The notes under the pieces: generated by a model | The model's database searches: none | What the model saw: the letters and a program-made list of their open reading frames with translations, nothing else | Told to the model about the DNA's origin: nothing | Made by a program: the position numbers and the translations under genes | In this document: positions 23,244 to 32,297 of the stretch, piece after piece | Position numbering within the stretch: the stretch's first letter is position 1 | How the letters are laid out: every line of letters starts with the position of its first letter | DNA from: Polyangia bacterium | Lineage (GTDB): Bacteria; Myxococcota_A; Polyangia; Fen-1088 | DNA length: 64,000 nt | Assembly (NCBI GenBank): GCA_036268875.1 | Contig: DATATI010000066.1 | Location: 62,001 to 126,000 of the forward strand | Reading direction: 5' to 3'

Positions 23244-26200
23244 CTAACCTCGTCGCCGCCGCGTCGAAACGGCCAGCGCGGCCAGGGCGGCCGCCGTCGC
23301 GCCAGCAACCGTGATCGTCCCAAGGACCGGCAACGATGACAGCCAGGACCACGCCCCGCCGCGGGCGCGGCGCCGGCGGAGAGTCGCCCCGAGCGCAGCC
23401 GCTGCCCATGTCACGGCGGCGACCGCCGCCGGCACGGCGGGGCCGAGCACGGGCGGCTCCTCGGCGTTCGAGATCCGCGCCGGGCCGGCGATGGCCATTT
23501 GCGCGACCTCGGCGGCGTGAAGCGCACGGCGCGAGGCCAGGCCGCGGATCTGCTCACGGCAGGAGAAGCCGTCAGCGATGATCAGCGTGTCGTCGGGTCG
23601 GCCGCGCACAGCGGGCAGGATGCCAAGCTCGGCCACCTTGATCGACACGGCGTGCTTGTCGCCGCGCTCGAAACCGAACGAGCCGGCCATGCCGCAACAG
23701 CCGGCGTCGAGGATCTCGGCTTCCACGCCGAGCCGGGCCAACAGCGCCCGCTGGTGCTCCGTCCCGAAAAGCGACTTCTCGTGACAGTGAACTTGAACCA
23801 CGGCCCGGCCGCCCAGCAGCGGCCACGGAATGCGATCGGCCTCCTTGTCGACGAGCTCGCCGAAGAGGACCACCTGGCGTGCAAGGCGAGCGGCGCGCGG
23901 ATCGTCGGGCATCAGGCCGCGCAGCTCGTCGCGGAAGACCGAGACGCACGAAGGCTCGAGCCCGACGATGGGAACGCCGCTGGCGATCGCCCCTTCGAGG
24001 CTGGCAAGCGTCCGCCGCAGCCGGCGCTTGGCCGCGTCGAGCATGCCGAAGTCATAGAGCGGCCGGCCGCAACAGACATCACCGTCAGGCACCACGACGT
24101 GGTAGCCCATGGCTTCCAGCACCTCGACGGCGGCCCAGGCCGTCTCGGGAAAGAAGTGGTCGTTGAAGGTGTCGGGCCACAGCACGACGTCGGGCTGGCC
24201 CACGTTCCATTCCGGGCGCGCGCGAAAACCCGCGCGGAACGTGCGACGCGCGAACAGCGGCAGCGTGCGTTCGGGCGCGATGCCCGCGACGCGTTTGATC
24301 AGCGCCGCCGTCGCGGGCGCGCGCGCGAGCAAGTTCACCAGCCCCGGGGCACGCGACGCCAGCCGCGCCCAGGTGTGGATGAGGCCCATGGCGTACGCGG
24401 CACGCGGTCGCAGCCGCCCCGCGTAGTGGTGGGCGAGGAACTCGGCCTTGTACGTCGCGACGTCGACGTTGACGGGGCACTCGCCCTTGCAGCCCTTGCA
24501 AGCGAGGCACAGATCAAGGGACTCGCGCACCTGCTCGTCGCGCCAGCCGTCGAGCTCCTGGCCACGCATCATCTCGAACAGCAAGTGGGCACGCCCGCGT
24601 GTGCTGTGTTTTTCCTCGCGCGTCGCCCGGTAGCTCGGGCACATCGTGCCGCCGTGCTCGCGGCGGCACTCGCCCACGCCCACGCAGCGGAGCGTCGCCC
24701 GGGTGAAGTCGCCGTCATCGTCGGGGTATCGAAAGTGCGTCTCGACGTGTGGCGGATGAAAGTCGGCGCCGAGGCGCAGGTTCTCGTCCGCCTTGAACGG
24801 GTCGACAACCTTGCCGGGGTTCATGCGCCCGTCGGGATCCCAGATCGACTTGAACGCGCGGAAGGCCTCGACCAGCTCGGGCCCGAACATGCGCGGCAAA
24901 AGCTCGGCGCGCGACTGACCGTCACCGTGCTCGCCCGAAAGTGAGCCGCCGAAGCGCACGACCAGCGCGGCCGCCTCCTCGAGGAACTCGTGGTATTCGG
25001 CGATCCCGCCCTTCGACTGGAGGTCGAAGTTGAGGCGCGTGTGCAGGCAGCCCTGTCCGAAGTGGCCGTAGAAGGCGCCGTCGTACCCGTGGGACCCGAG
25101 CAACTGGCGCAGCTCGCGCAAGTAATCGCCCATCCGCTCCGGAGGAACTGCCGAATCTTCCCATCCCTCCCAGGTGTCGGGCGAGCCCGGGATGCGCGCC
25201 GTCGCTCCCAGCCCCGACTCGCGCACCTTCCAGAGCTTTTCTTCCTGATCGGCGTCGTCGTAGATCTTGCCGCTGGGCCGGGGCACCGTGGCCGCAAGGC
25301 GCGCCAGCGCGACGGCGGCGCGCGCGTCGGCCTCGGCCTTGGTGTCGCCGCCGAACTCGACAAGCAGGAACGCATGGCCCTTGGGCAGATAGCGCAGGTA
25401 CCGCTCGTGTAGCCCCTTCTTGTGGATGTCATCGATGAGGCGCTGGTCGATCGCCTCGAGGCCCATCGGGCCGTCGCGCATGACGTCCGGGACATGATCG
25501 GCTGCGGCATAGATGTCCGGGTAGCCGAGCACGAGCAGCGTGCGCGCCCGTGGCCAGGGCACGAGGCGCAGCGTCGCCTCGAGGACGGTCACGCACGTGC
25601 CTTCCGTGCCCACCAGCGCGCGCGCGACGTGAAAGCCGTTCTCGGGCAGCAACTCATCGAGGTTGTAGCCGGACACCCGACGGGGGATCTTCGGAAATTG
25701 CTTTCGCACCAAATCGCCGTAGCGGGCGATGAGGGCGCGCAGCCGGCCGTGAATTTCGCCGCGGCGGCCGCCCGCGCGCACGATCGCGTCCACCTCCGCG
25801 GGCGACGTGGCGCCCACACGCATGACGTCGCCGTCGTAGGTCAGCACCTCCAACTCCTCGACGTTTTCGGCCGTCCGGCCCGCCATGATCGAGTGCACGC
25901 CGCACGAGTTGTTGCCAATCATGCCGCCGAGCGTGCAGTGGTTGTGCGTCGACGGGTCGGGGCCGAATGTCAGGTCGTGCTTGTTCGCGGCGGCGCGCAG
26001 GTCGTCGAGCACCGTACCGGGCAGCACCCGCGCCCGGCGACCAGCGGGGTCGAGGTCGAGGATGCCGCGCAGGTGCTTCGACATGTCCAGGACGACGGCG
26101 ACGTTGCAACACTGGCCCGCCAGGCTGGTCCCGCCGCCGCGCGAGAGCACGGGCGCACCGAAACGGCGGCATACGTCGACGGTTGCGACGACGTCGACCT

Positions 26201-26414
26201 TGTGGCGGGGCACAACGACGCCGATCGGGACCTGCCGGTAGTTTGAACCATCGGTGGCGTAGAGCGCGCGGCTGCCGGCGTCGAAGCGAACCTCGCCGTC
26301 TATCTCGCGCGCCAGAGCATCGGCCAGCGCGTCCACGTCGAGGCGTTTGCCCTCGAATGGCCGGGCCTCGCGCGCCCGCAGGCGTGACACGGGAACTAGG
26401 TCGGCGCTCTCCAT
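23244..26414 (-). CDS. FAD-linked oxidase/Fe-S oxidoreductase fusion (YdiJ type) with C-terminal membrane helices
   Basis: The 1056-residue protein joins an FAD-binding type 4 domain (about residues 20-300; GGGTSLAGQCCN, GGMIGNNSCG), the matching FAD-linked oxidase C-terminal domain (to 580), two [4Fe-4S] motifs (CVGVGEC near 600 and CLACKGCKGECPVNVD near 655) and a CCG domain (CCGRP and CCGMAGSFGFE). This architecture matches YdiJ-like D-2-hydroxyacid dehydrogenases. Here the last 80 residues contain two predicted transmembrane helices, which suggests membrane anchoring. The ATG at 26414 has GAGG 7 bases upstream and lies 4 bases after the stop of the TPP enzyme, so the two form an operon. 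The substrate may be D-lactate, glycolate or D-2-hydroxyglutarate. Confidence 0.9.
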   Translation of the reverse strand: MESADLVPVSRLRAREARPFEGKRLDVDALADALAREIDGEVRFDAGSRALYATDGSNYRQVPIGVVVPRHKVDVVATVDVCRRFGAPVLSRGGGTSLAGQCCNVAVVLDMSKHLRGILDLDPAGRRARVLPGTVLDDLRAAANKHDLTFGPDPSTHNHCTLGGMIGNNSCGVHSIMAGRTAENVEELEVLTYDGDVMRVGATSPAEVDAIVRAGGRRGEIHGRLRALIARYGDLVRKQFPKIPRRVSGYNLDELLPENGFHVARALVGTEGTCVTVLEATLRLVPWPRARTLLVLGYPDIYAAADHVPDVMRDGPMGLEAIDQRLIDDIHKKGLHERYLRYLPKGHAFLLVEFGGDTKAEADARAAVALARLAATVPRPSGKIYDDADQEEKLWKVRESGLGATARIPGSPDTWEGWEDSAVPPERMGDYLRELRQLLGSHGYDGAFYGHFGQGCLHTRLNFDLQSKGGIAEYHEFLEEAAALVVRFGGSLSGEHGDGQSRAELLPRMFGPELVEAFRAFKSIWDPDGRMNPGKVVDPFKADENLRLGADFHPPHVETHFRYPDDDGDFTRATLRCVGVGECRREHGGTMCPSYRATREEKHSTRGRAHLLFEMMRGQELDGWRDEQVRESLDLCLACKGCKGECPVNVDVATYKAEFLAHHYAGRLRPRAAYAMGLIHTWARLASRAPGLVNLLARAPATAALIKRVAGIAPERTLPLFARRTFRAGFRARPEWNVGQPDVVLWPDTFNDHFFPETAWAAVEVLEAMGYHVVVPDGDVCCGRPLYDFGMLDAAKRRLRRTLASLEGAIASGVPIVGLEPSCVSVFRDELRGLMPDDPRAARLARQVVLFGELVDKEADRIPWPLLGGRAVVQVHCHEKSLFGTEHQRALLARLGVEAEILDAGCCGMAGSFGFERGDKHAVSIKVAELGILPAVRGRPDDTLIIADGFSCREQIRGLASRRALHAAEVAQMAIAGPARISNAEEPPVLGPAVPAAVAAVTWAAAALGATLRRRRARGGAWSWLSSLPVLGTITVAGATAAALAALAVSTRRRRG

Positions 26415-26418
26415 GCCG

Positions 26419-28200
26419 TCAGCCTCGGTGTGGCTTCCACGTCGCGAGCATCTCGCGGTAGGTCTGGCGGACGACGCCACGCCAGTGGGGATCGCCCGAG
26501 AGCAGCGCCTTGCCCAGGGCGGCCGCCTGTTTGACCGTGATGTGCGGCGGCAGGGGCGGCACCTCGGGATCGGTGATCGCCTCGATGACGACGGGGCGGT
26601 CGGCTGCGAAGGCCTGGCCCCAGGCGCCGACAATCTGATCGGGACGGTCGACGCGGATTCCGCGCAGGCCGATCGATTCGGCGTAGCGCGCGTAAGGAAA
26701 GTCGGGGATATCTTGCGCGGCCTCCAGCTTCGGATCGCCCGACATCGCCCGCTGCTCCCACGTCACCTGATTGAGGTCGCGGTTGTTCAGCACCAATACC
26801 ACCAGCCGCGGATCTTTCCACTCGCGCCAGTACTTCGCGATCGTCAGCAGCTCGCTGTTGCCGTTCATCTGCATGGCGCCGTCCCCCACCATGGCGACGA
26901 CCGTGCGCTCGGGATAGGCGAACTTGGCGGCGACGGCGTACGGCACCCCCGGCCCCATCGTCGCCAGCGTCCCCGACAGCGATGCCATCATGCCGGGGCG
27001 GATCTTGATGTCGCGCGCGAACCAGTTCGCGGCCGAGCCCGAATCGCTGCTGAGGATCGCGCCGTCGGGCAGCTGGCGCGACAGCTCCCAGAACAATCGC
27101 TGCGGGTTGACCGGCCGCGCCTCGTTCAAGGCGCGCGCCTCGAGGACCTTCCACCAGTCGACCACGCTCTCCTCGATACGCTTGCGCCAGGCGCGGTTCG
27201 TCTTGCGCTTGAGGTGCGGCACCAGCGCTCGCAGGGTCTCGGCGGCGTCGCCCACCAGGTTGACCTCCATCGGGTAGCGCAGGCTGGTGCGGCGGGCGGC
27301 GAGATCGATCTGCACGCCCCGCGCCTGGCCCTCCTCTGGCAGGAACTCGGAGTACGGGAAGCTCGACCCGACCATCAGCAGCGTGTCGCATTCGGACATC
27401 AGCTCCCAGCTGGGCTTCGTACCGAGCAGGCCAATCGAGCCCGTGACCCACGGCAAATCGTCGGGCAGCACGGCCTTGCCCAGCAGGGCCTTGGCCACGC
27501 CTGCGCCCAGCAGATCGGCGACTGTCTCGACCTCCTCGGTGGCACCGAGCGCGCCTTGCCCGACCAGCATCGCGACCTTCTCGCCGCCGTTCAACACCGC
27601 GGCGGCCCGCCGGAGCGCGTCCTCGCGCGGGACGACCTTCGGCGGCTCGTAACCTATCCCGGTCAGCGCGGCGCCGTGCTCGTGCGGCGGCGTCTCGACG
27701 GCGTCCAGCTCTTGCACGTCCTTGGGCAGAATGAGGCAGGTCACCGTGCGCTCGGCCAGCGCGATGCGGACGGCGCGGTCGACGAGGTGGCGCACCTGCA
27801 CCGGCGCCATGGCGGTCTGCACAAACTCGTGCGCGACGTCCTTGAACAACGACGCCAGATCGACCTCCTGTTGGTACTCGGCGCCCATCGACGCGCGCGC
27901 CGACTGCCCCACGATCGCGACCACCGGTTGGTGGTCCATCTGCGCGTCATAAAGCCCGTTCAGCAAGTGGATCGCTCCCGGGCCCGAGGTCGCCAGGCAC
28001 ACACCGACCTGGCCGGTGAACTTGGCGTGCGCGCAGGCCATGAACGCCGCCATCTCCTCATGGCGGACCTGGACGAACTTCATCTCCGGAACGCGGCGAA
28101 AAGCGCCGAACACGCCGAGGATGCCGTCACCGGGGTATCCATAGATCCGGCCCACCTTCCACGCGAGGAGGCGGCGGAGCACGTACTCGCCTACCTTCAT
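26419..28200 (-). CDS. Thiamine-diphosphate enzyme, pyruvate oxidase/PoxB-like
   Basis: The 593-residue enzyme has the three domains of TPP-dependent decarboxylases: the N-terminal PYR domain with catalytic Glu in VRHEEMAAFM near residue 49, the central FAD/nucleotide-like domain, and the C-terminal PP domain with the TPP motif GDGAMQMNGNSELL and ending LNN near 460. Its layout is closest to pyruvate oxidase (PoxB) and similar ubiquinone-linked pyruvate decarboxylases, though acetolactate-synthase-like activity cannot be excluded. AAGGAGACG precedes the ATG by 4 bases. It is followed after 4 bases by the FAD/Fe-S oxidoreductase, so a joint role in pyruvate/lactate oxidation is likely. Confidence 0.87.
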   Translation of the reverse strand: MKVGEYVLRRLLAWKVGRIYGYPGDGILGVFGAFRRVPEMKFVQVRHEEMAAFMACAHAKFTGQVGVCLATSGPGAIHLLNGLYDAQMDHQPVVAIVGQSARASMGAEYQQEVDLASLFKDVAHEFVQTAMAPVQVRHLVDRAVRIALAERTVTCLILPKDVQELDAVETPPHEHGAALTGIGYEPPKVVPREDALRRAAAVLNGGEKVAMLVGQGALGATEEVETVADLLGAGVAKALLGKAVLPDDLPWVTGSIGLLGTKPSWELMSECDTLLMVGSSFPYSEFLPEEGQARGVQIDLAARRTSLRYPMEVNLVGDAAETLRALVPHLKRKTNRAWRKRIEESVVDWWKVLEARALNEARPVNPQRLFWELSRQLPDGAILSSDSGSAANWFARDIKIRPGMMASLSGTLATMGPGVPYAVAAKFAYPERTVVAMVGDGAMQMNGNSELLTIAKYWREWKDPRLVVLVLNNRDLNQVTWEQRAMSGDPKLEAAQDIPDFPYARYAESIGLRGIRVDRPDQIVGAWGQAFAADRPVVIEAITDPEVPPLPPHITVKQAAALGKALLSGDPHWRGVVRQTYREMLATWKPHRG

Positions 28201-28256
28201 TGTTCGTCTCCTTCGATCCAGAACCTAGTGCCGCTGTCGTCGGTGGCAACGGCCCG

Positions 28257-28745
28257 TCATGCCGCGAACCGTTCGGCGTCCTTCCGCTTGAAGACAAGGC
28301 CCAGCCCGGGTCGGCTCAGATCGGCGCGCAGCGCGCCGTTGCCGGGCACCGGCGCGCCGTCGAAGAAGAGAAGGCCTTCAATGCGTGCGTGGTCATGGAA
28401 GTACTCGATGTTCAGCAGCCGCGGCGCCGCCAGGCACGCGTGCCGGTGCAGCGCGGGCGCACAGTGGGCGGAGAGCGGCATCTGCCAGGCATCGCAGAGC
28501 GCCACGCGCAAGAAGCCGTCGGCCCTCCGCAGCGCGAGGCGTCCCCCTGCAAAACATCGACGGCGCCCGCAGCGAGCATCCGCCCGAAGTACACGCTGCG
28601 ATAGCCTTACTCGCCGGCGGCGACGCGCATGGATGCCGGCATGCGATCACGCGCCAGCCGTAGGCCCGCCAGATCGTCAGCGCTGACGGGTTCCTCGAAC
28701 CACGTCACGCCGAGCTCCGCGAACTGTTCGCCCAGCTGACATCCG
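28257..28745 (-). pseudogene. Remnant of an enolase-superfamily (mandelate racemase/MLE) gene
   Basis: The minus strand shows FAELGVTWFEEPVSADDLA (upstream end), then an in-frame TAA at 28609-28607 where family members have a Tyr-rich GEYGY. Then follows YFGRMLAAGAVDVLQGDASR, a frameshift near 28520, and a C-terminal piece with ALCDAWQMPLSAHCAPALH ending at a TGA at 28257. The nonsense codon and shift both disable it. The N-terminal domain is missing. It lies 56 bases upstream of the TPP-enzyme gene on the same strand. Confidence 0.75.
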
Positions 28746-28802
28746 TGGGAACGACCTCATGTTTCTGCTATCCGCGTCCAATTGAAGAAAGGAGACCAGC
28801 AT

Positions 28803-28961
28803 ATGCGCACGTCAAGGCAAGGACAAACCGCCCGACGAAATATCAAGAAAGCCATCGCGGCGGCCAAGAAGAAAAAGACCATCCAAAATCTGCCAAAGAC
28901 AACGCGCCGCGCGCTTGGCAAGCAAGGGAACAAAGTCAAGCGCCAGCGTCACGGCCACTAG
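28803..28961 (+). CDS. Very small lysine/arginine-rich protein
   Basis: An ATG at 28803 opens a 52-codon frame with a strong ribosome-binding site (GAAAGGAGA, 7 bases before). The product begins MRTSRQGQTARRN, then carries IKKAIAAAKKKKTIQN and ends in a basic, histidine-rich tail. It has an alternating basic/alanine pattern typical of nucleic-acid-binding tails, with no recognisable family. A second frame covers the same bases but has weaker start signals. It lies just before a 15-base tandem repeat and another small basic gene. Confidence 0.55.
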   Translation: MRTSRQGQTARRNIKKAIAAAKKKKTIQNLPKTTRRALGKQGNKVKRQRHGH

Positions 28962-28970
28962 CTTTCCACC

Positions 28971-29030
28971 TCTAGCGATCACTGTTCCAGCGATCACTGT
29001 TCTAGCGATCATTGTTCCAGCGATCATTGG
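28971..29030. repeat. Four tandem copies of a 15-base unit
   Basis: The unit T(C/T)(T/C)AGCGATCA(C/T)TGT occurs four times head to tail at 28971, 28986, 29001 and 29016, differing at two or three positions. It begins 9 bases after the stop of the small basic gene. Translated on the minus strand, the repeat gives a short VIAGT/MIART-like repeat, but no credible gene covers it. No function is evident; slippage-generated expansion is the simplest origin. Confidence 0.85.
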
Positions 29031-29069
29031 CGCACTGATAAATCTCGTACCGGCCGCCGCGGCGAGACG

Positions 29070-29270
29070 CTACGACCTCTTTCGGGGGACCTTCGCACCT
29101 TTTTTGCGCGCTTCCGAAAGGCCGATGGCGATCGCCTGTTTCCGGCTTTTCACTTTGCCATGACGTCCCTTCCCGCTCTTCAGCGTTCCTCGTTTCTTGC
29201 GCCTCATCGCGCTGCTCACCGCTCGTTTGGCCCCCGAACCATACTTCCTTCCTCTCGTGCTTCGCCTCAT
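29070..29270 (-). CDS. Small basic DUF6496-like protein
   Basis: The 66-residue product is rich in Arg, Lys, Ser and Gly and carries SRKQAIAIGLSEARKKGAKV near the end. This pattern is seen in a family of small basic soil-bacterial proteins (DUF6496-like); the assignment is from memory of the motif. AGGTGG lies 5 bases before the ATG at 29270. DNA or RNA binding is plausible but unproven. It is convergent with the other small basic gene, with the tandem repeat between them. Confidence 0.65.
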   Translation of the reverse strand: MRRSTRGRKYGSGAKRAVSSAMRRKKRGTLKSGKGRHGKVKSRKQAIAIGLSEARKKGAKVPRKRS

Positions 29271-29443
29271 CGATACCACCTCGATATAAAGTTAGTCACT
29301 CTTCATCGCGGCGCAAAGTCCACACGACGTCGTGTCTCTGGCCGACGATCCGGCCGCTTGACCAAGCTCGGCCAGGCAATACGGTGTGCCCCACCAAGAC
29401 CCGAGCGCGTCGCCTCCGAAGAGGCTGGGGCTTGGTCTTAAAT

Positions 29444-29477
29444 ATAACTGCCCGCTCATTGCTGAGCGGGCAGTTAT
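29444..29477. terminator. Perfect 15-base-pair hairpin downstream of the stress-protein gene
   Basis: ATAACTGCCCGCTCA and its exact reverse complement flank the loop TTGC. It begins 24 bases past the stop of the minus-strand gene ending at 29501 and is followed on that strand by ATTTAAG. It most likely ends that transcript and could work in both directions. About 170 bases on its other side, before the DUF6496-like gene, hold nothing recognisable. Confidence 0.72.
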
Positions 29478-29500
29478 GGACATAAGAGATCGGGCTGGTT

Positions 29501-30076
29501 TCAGATTTTCGCTGCGGTCGCCGCGTCTGGATTTCCGACAGGAGATTTAATGTCGGCCCTCGCCTCGCCGGTCGAGGACACGTCGCTGACCTTGCAGCGT
29601 GCAAGGATTTCCTTCGCCTTCTTCGTCCATTCAGAATTGTCCGAATGGACCGAAAGCAGAATTCCTCCCGCCTTGACCATGCCTTCATAGCGCTTGGCCT
29701 CGAACTCGGGAATGCCCCATCCCACCAAGGCACCGGTCACACCACCAACCGTGCCGCCAGCGCCCGCTCCGGCGAGAGAAGCCATGAGGGGACCAGCGGC
29801 GACAAAAGGCCCGAGCCCTGGTATCGCCAAGGCGCCGATTCCGACCAGCCATCCCAAGGTGCCTCCAACGGCCAGGCCAGCGCCGGCTCCTGTCGCCGCG
29901 CCCTCCGGCGCCTTGGTGTGCTTCTCGTGCGCAAAATTCCTGGTTCCCTCTTGGTCCGGAAAAAGAGCGGACACGTCGTCGTTGCGAAATCCAGCCATTC
30001 TCAATTCATCCACAGCCTGCTCCAGCTCAGGAATGCTGCGACAGATCCCAAATACAGCGGTGTTTTTGCCAGCCAT
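29501..30076 (-). CDS. Glycine-zipper stress protein with YflT/17M-like domain
   Basis: The 191-residue protein has an N-terminal alpha/beta domain (VFGICRSIPELEQAVDEL, like the YflT/general stress 17M domain), then a 60-residue glycine-alanine hydrophobic zipper (ATGAGAGLAVGGTLGWL through GGVTGALVGWGIPE) that may insert in membrane. A C-terminal soluble part with GILLSVHSDNSEWTKKAKEI follows. Such proteins are often found in stress-induced genes of soil bacteria. AGGAG lies 7 bases before the ATG at 30076; the frame opens at 30100. It is followed by a perfect hairpin. The 295 bases on its upstream side hold no recognisable gene. Confidence 0.75.
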   Translation of the reverse strand: MAGKNTAVFGICRSIPELEQAVDELRMAGFRNDDVSALFPDQEGTRNFAHEKHTKAPEGAATGAGAGLAVGGTLGWLVGIGALAIPGLGPFVAAGPLMASLAGAGAGGTVGGVTGALVGWGIPEFEAKRYEGMVKAGGILLSVHSDNSEWTKKAKEILARCKVSDVSSTGEARADIKSPVGNPDAATAAKI

Positions 30077-30371
30077 TTGTTTTCTCCTCTTCTGTTCCAT
30101 TTGATCGGTTGTCGATTTCGTCGGGGCTAACTGCCCACATTTGTCAGCGGGCGATCGAACTCAACCTTCAAACAGCACGCCATCGCCGGGACTCCCGCCG
30201 ATTCGCGCTTTCGAGCGAGGACGAGCGCGCGAAACCCGGACCGGCGTTTCCATCTGCGGAACTAGCGCGGCTCAACGTTGCCTAACAGTGTCGGGGAAAG
30301 ACAGGAGTCGCGATCGCTGACAGATCCGCGCTGCCCGCCGAACGAGCCGAGGTGGCGCGCGTGCGCGACAC

Positions 30372-32297
30372 TCAGGCGAACGGCAGCAGATAAAGCGCGC
30401 CCAGCGGCGGCAGGGTCAGGCTCAACGAAAAGGGGCGCCCGTGGGCCGGGACGGGCGCCGCGTCCACGGCGCCGAAGTTGCCGTGGTTGCGGCCGCCAAA
30501 TCCGACGCCGTCGGTGTTCAGCGCCTCGGCCCACGGGCCATCGAGCGGCACGCCCAGGCGATAGTTGAACCGCGGCACCGGCGTGCAATTGAAGACCGCC
30601 AGCAACGGCCGCGCCCCTGGGCCGCCCAATCGCAGGAAGGCGTAGACGCTGGTGTCGGCGTCGTCGGCCGCCACCCAGTCGAAGCCGCCCGGATCGGCGT
30701 CCCGCTGGTGCAGCGCCGGCTCGCTTCGATAAAGACGATTGAGCTCGCTGACCACAAGCTGCACCTGGCCATGCAGGGGCGATTGCCGCAAGAGGTGCCA
30801 GTCCAGGCTGCGGTCGTGGTTCCATTCATTGCGCTGGGCGAACTCGCCGCCGGCAAACAGCAGCTTTTTCCCGGGCTGCGCCCACATGAACGCGTACAGC
30901 AGCCGCAGGGTGGCGAACTTTTGCCAGTCGTCGCCAGGCATTTTTCCCAGCAGCGAGCGTTTTCCGTACACCACCTCGTCGTGCGACAGCGGCAATACGA
31001 ACCGCTCGCTGAAGGCGTAGAGGCTGCGAAAGGTCAGCTGGTGGTGATGGTCGCGGCGGAACAGCGGATCGAGGGCGAAGTACGCGAGAGTGTCGTGCAT
31101 CCAACCCATGTCCCACTTGAGCGAGAAGCCCAGGCCACCGTCGCCGGTCGGATGCGAGACCATGGGCCACGCCGTTGACTCCTCGGCGATGGTCAAGGTG
31201 TCGGGGTGGCGCTGCGCGACCGCACGGTTGACGGCACGCAAAAGCTCGACGGCGGCGCGGTTGTCGCGGCCGCCGTCCTCGTTCGGGATCCATTGGCCAG
31301 GCGGCCGTCCGTAGTCGAGATACAGCATCGAAGCCACGGCGTCGACGCGCAGTCCGTCCAGGTGATAACGGTCGAGCCAGAAAAGCGCGTTCGACAGCAG
31401 GAAGCTGCGAACTTCGTTGCGGCCGTAGTTGAAGACGGCGCTGCCCCATTCGGGGTGGCGTCCCTGGCGCGGATCGGCGTGCTCGTAAAGATGGGTGCCG
31501 TCGAAGAAGACCAGGCCGTGCTCATCTTCGGGAAAGTGCGCCGGGGTCCAATCAAGAATCACGCCGATGCCGCTTTGATGAAGGGCATCGACGAAGGCCA
31601 TGAAGTCAGCCGGCGTTCCATAGCGGGCGGTGGGCGCGAAGAAGCCGGTCACCTGGTACCCCCACGAGCCATAAAATGGATGCTCGGCGATGGGCAAAAG
31701 CTCGACATGAGAAAAGCCGGTGCGTTGCGCGTGCTCGATCAACCGTGGCGCCAGCTCTCGATAACCAAGAAAGCGTTCCGGGCGCGCTGGATCGCGCATC
31801 CACGAGCCCAGGTGGACCTCGTAGATCGAAACGGGCGCGTCCAGCCGGTGGCGCGCGGCGCGGGCCTGCATCCAGCCGCCGTCGCCCCAGGCATAGCGCA
31901 GATCGGCAACCACGGAGGCGGTGCGCGGCGGCTCTTCGCTCGCGAAGGCGTAGGGGTCGGCCTTGTCGACGGCGTACCCGCCATAGCGCGAGCGGATCCG
32001 ATACTTGTAGCGAGCACCAAACCCGACGCCAGGCGCGAAGCCCTCCCATATTCCGGACGCGTGTACGGCGCGCAATGGCAGCTGGCCGGCGGACCAATTG
32101 TTCCAGTCGCCGATCACGCTGACCGTCTCTGCGTTGGGCGCCCACACCGCGAAGCGCGTGCCGGGGTTGCCGTCTTGCGACGCCGGGTGCGCCCCCAGCG
32201 TCTCGTAGAGGCGGGCGTGTGTTCCTTCGCCGAAAAGATGAAGGTCGACATCTCCGAAGATCGACGGCGTCGCCGGCGCGCGATCCTCCGCTGTCAT
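30372..32297 (-). CDS. glgB: 1,4-alpha-glucan branching enzyme
   Basis: The 641-residue enzyme adds alpha-1,6 branches to glucan. A carbohydrate-binding module 48 at about residues 30-130 (FAVWAPNAETVSVIGDWNNW) precedes a GH13 barrel with the nucleophile in DGLRVDAVASML near 290, the acid/base Glu in TIAEESTAWP near 345 and the LSHDEVVYGKRS loop near 415. The ATG overlaps the upstream kinase stop as ATGA, so they are co-translated. It follows the maltokinase and GlgE genes, so it branches the maltose-1-phosphate-derived glucan of the GlgE pathway. Confidence 0.96.
   Translation of the reverse strand: MTAEDRAPATPSIFGDVDLHLFGEGTHARLYETLGAHPASQDGNPGTRFAVWAPNAETVSVIGDWNNWSAGQLPLRAVHASGIWEGFAPGVGFGARYKYRIRSRYGGYAVDKADPYAFASEEPPRTASVVADLRYAWGDGGWMQARAARHRLDAPVSIYEVHLGSWMRDPARPERFLGYRELAPRLIEHAQRTGFSHVELLPIAEHPFYGSWGYQVTGFFAPTARYGTPADFMAFVDALHQSGIGVILDWTPAHFPEDEHGLVFFDGTHLYEHADPRQGRHPEWGSAVFNYGRNEVRSFLLSNALFWLDRYHLDGLRVDAVASMLYLDYGRPPGQWIPNEDGGRDNRAAVELLRAVNRAVAQRHPDTLTIAEESTAWPMVSHPTGDGGLGFSLKWDMGWMHDTLAYFALDPLFRRDHHHQLTFRSLYAFSERFVLPLSHDEVVYGKRSLLGKMPGDDWQKFATLRLLYAFMWAQPGKKLLFAGGEFAQRNEWNHDRSLDWHLLRQSPLHGQVQLVVSELNRLYRSEPALHQRDADPGGFDWVAADDADTSVYAFLRLGGPGARPLLAVFNCTPVPRFNYRLGVPLDGPWAEALNTDGVGFGGRNHGNFGAVDAAPVPAHGRPFSLSLTLPPLGALYLLPFA

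Noticed and set aside
28971-29030. A CRISPR array or integrase attachment site
   Set aside because: The repeats are contiguous without spacers and have no integrase or cas gene nearby.
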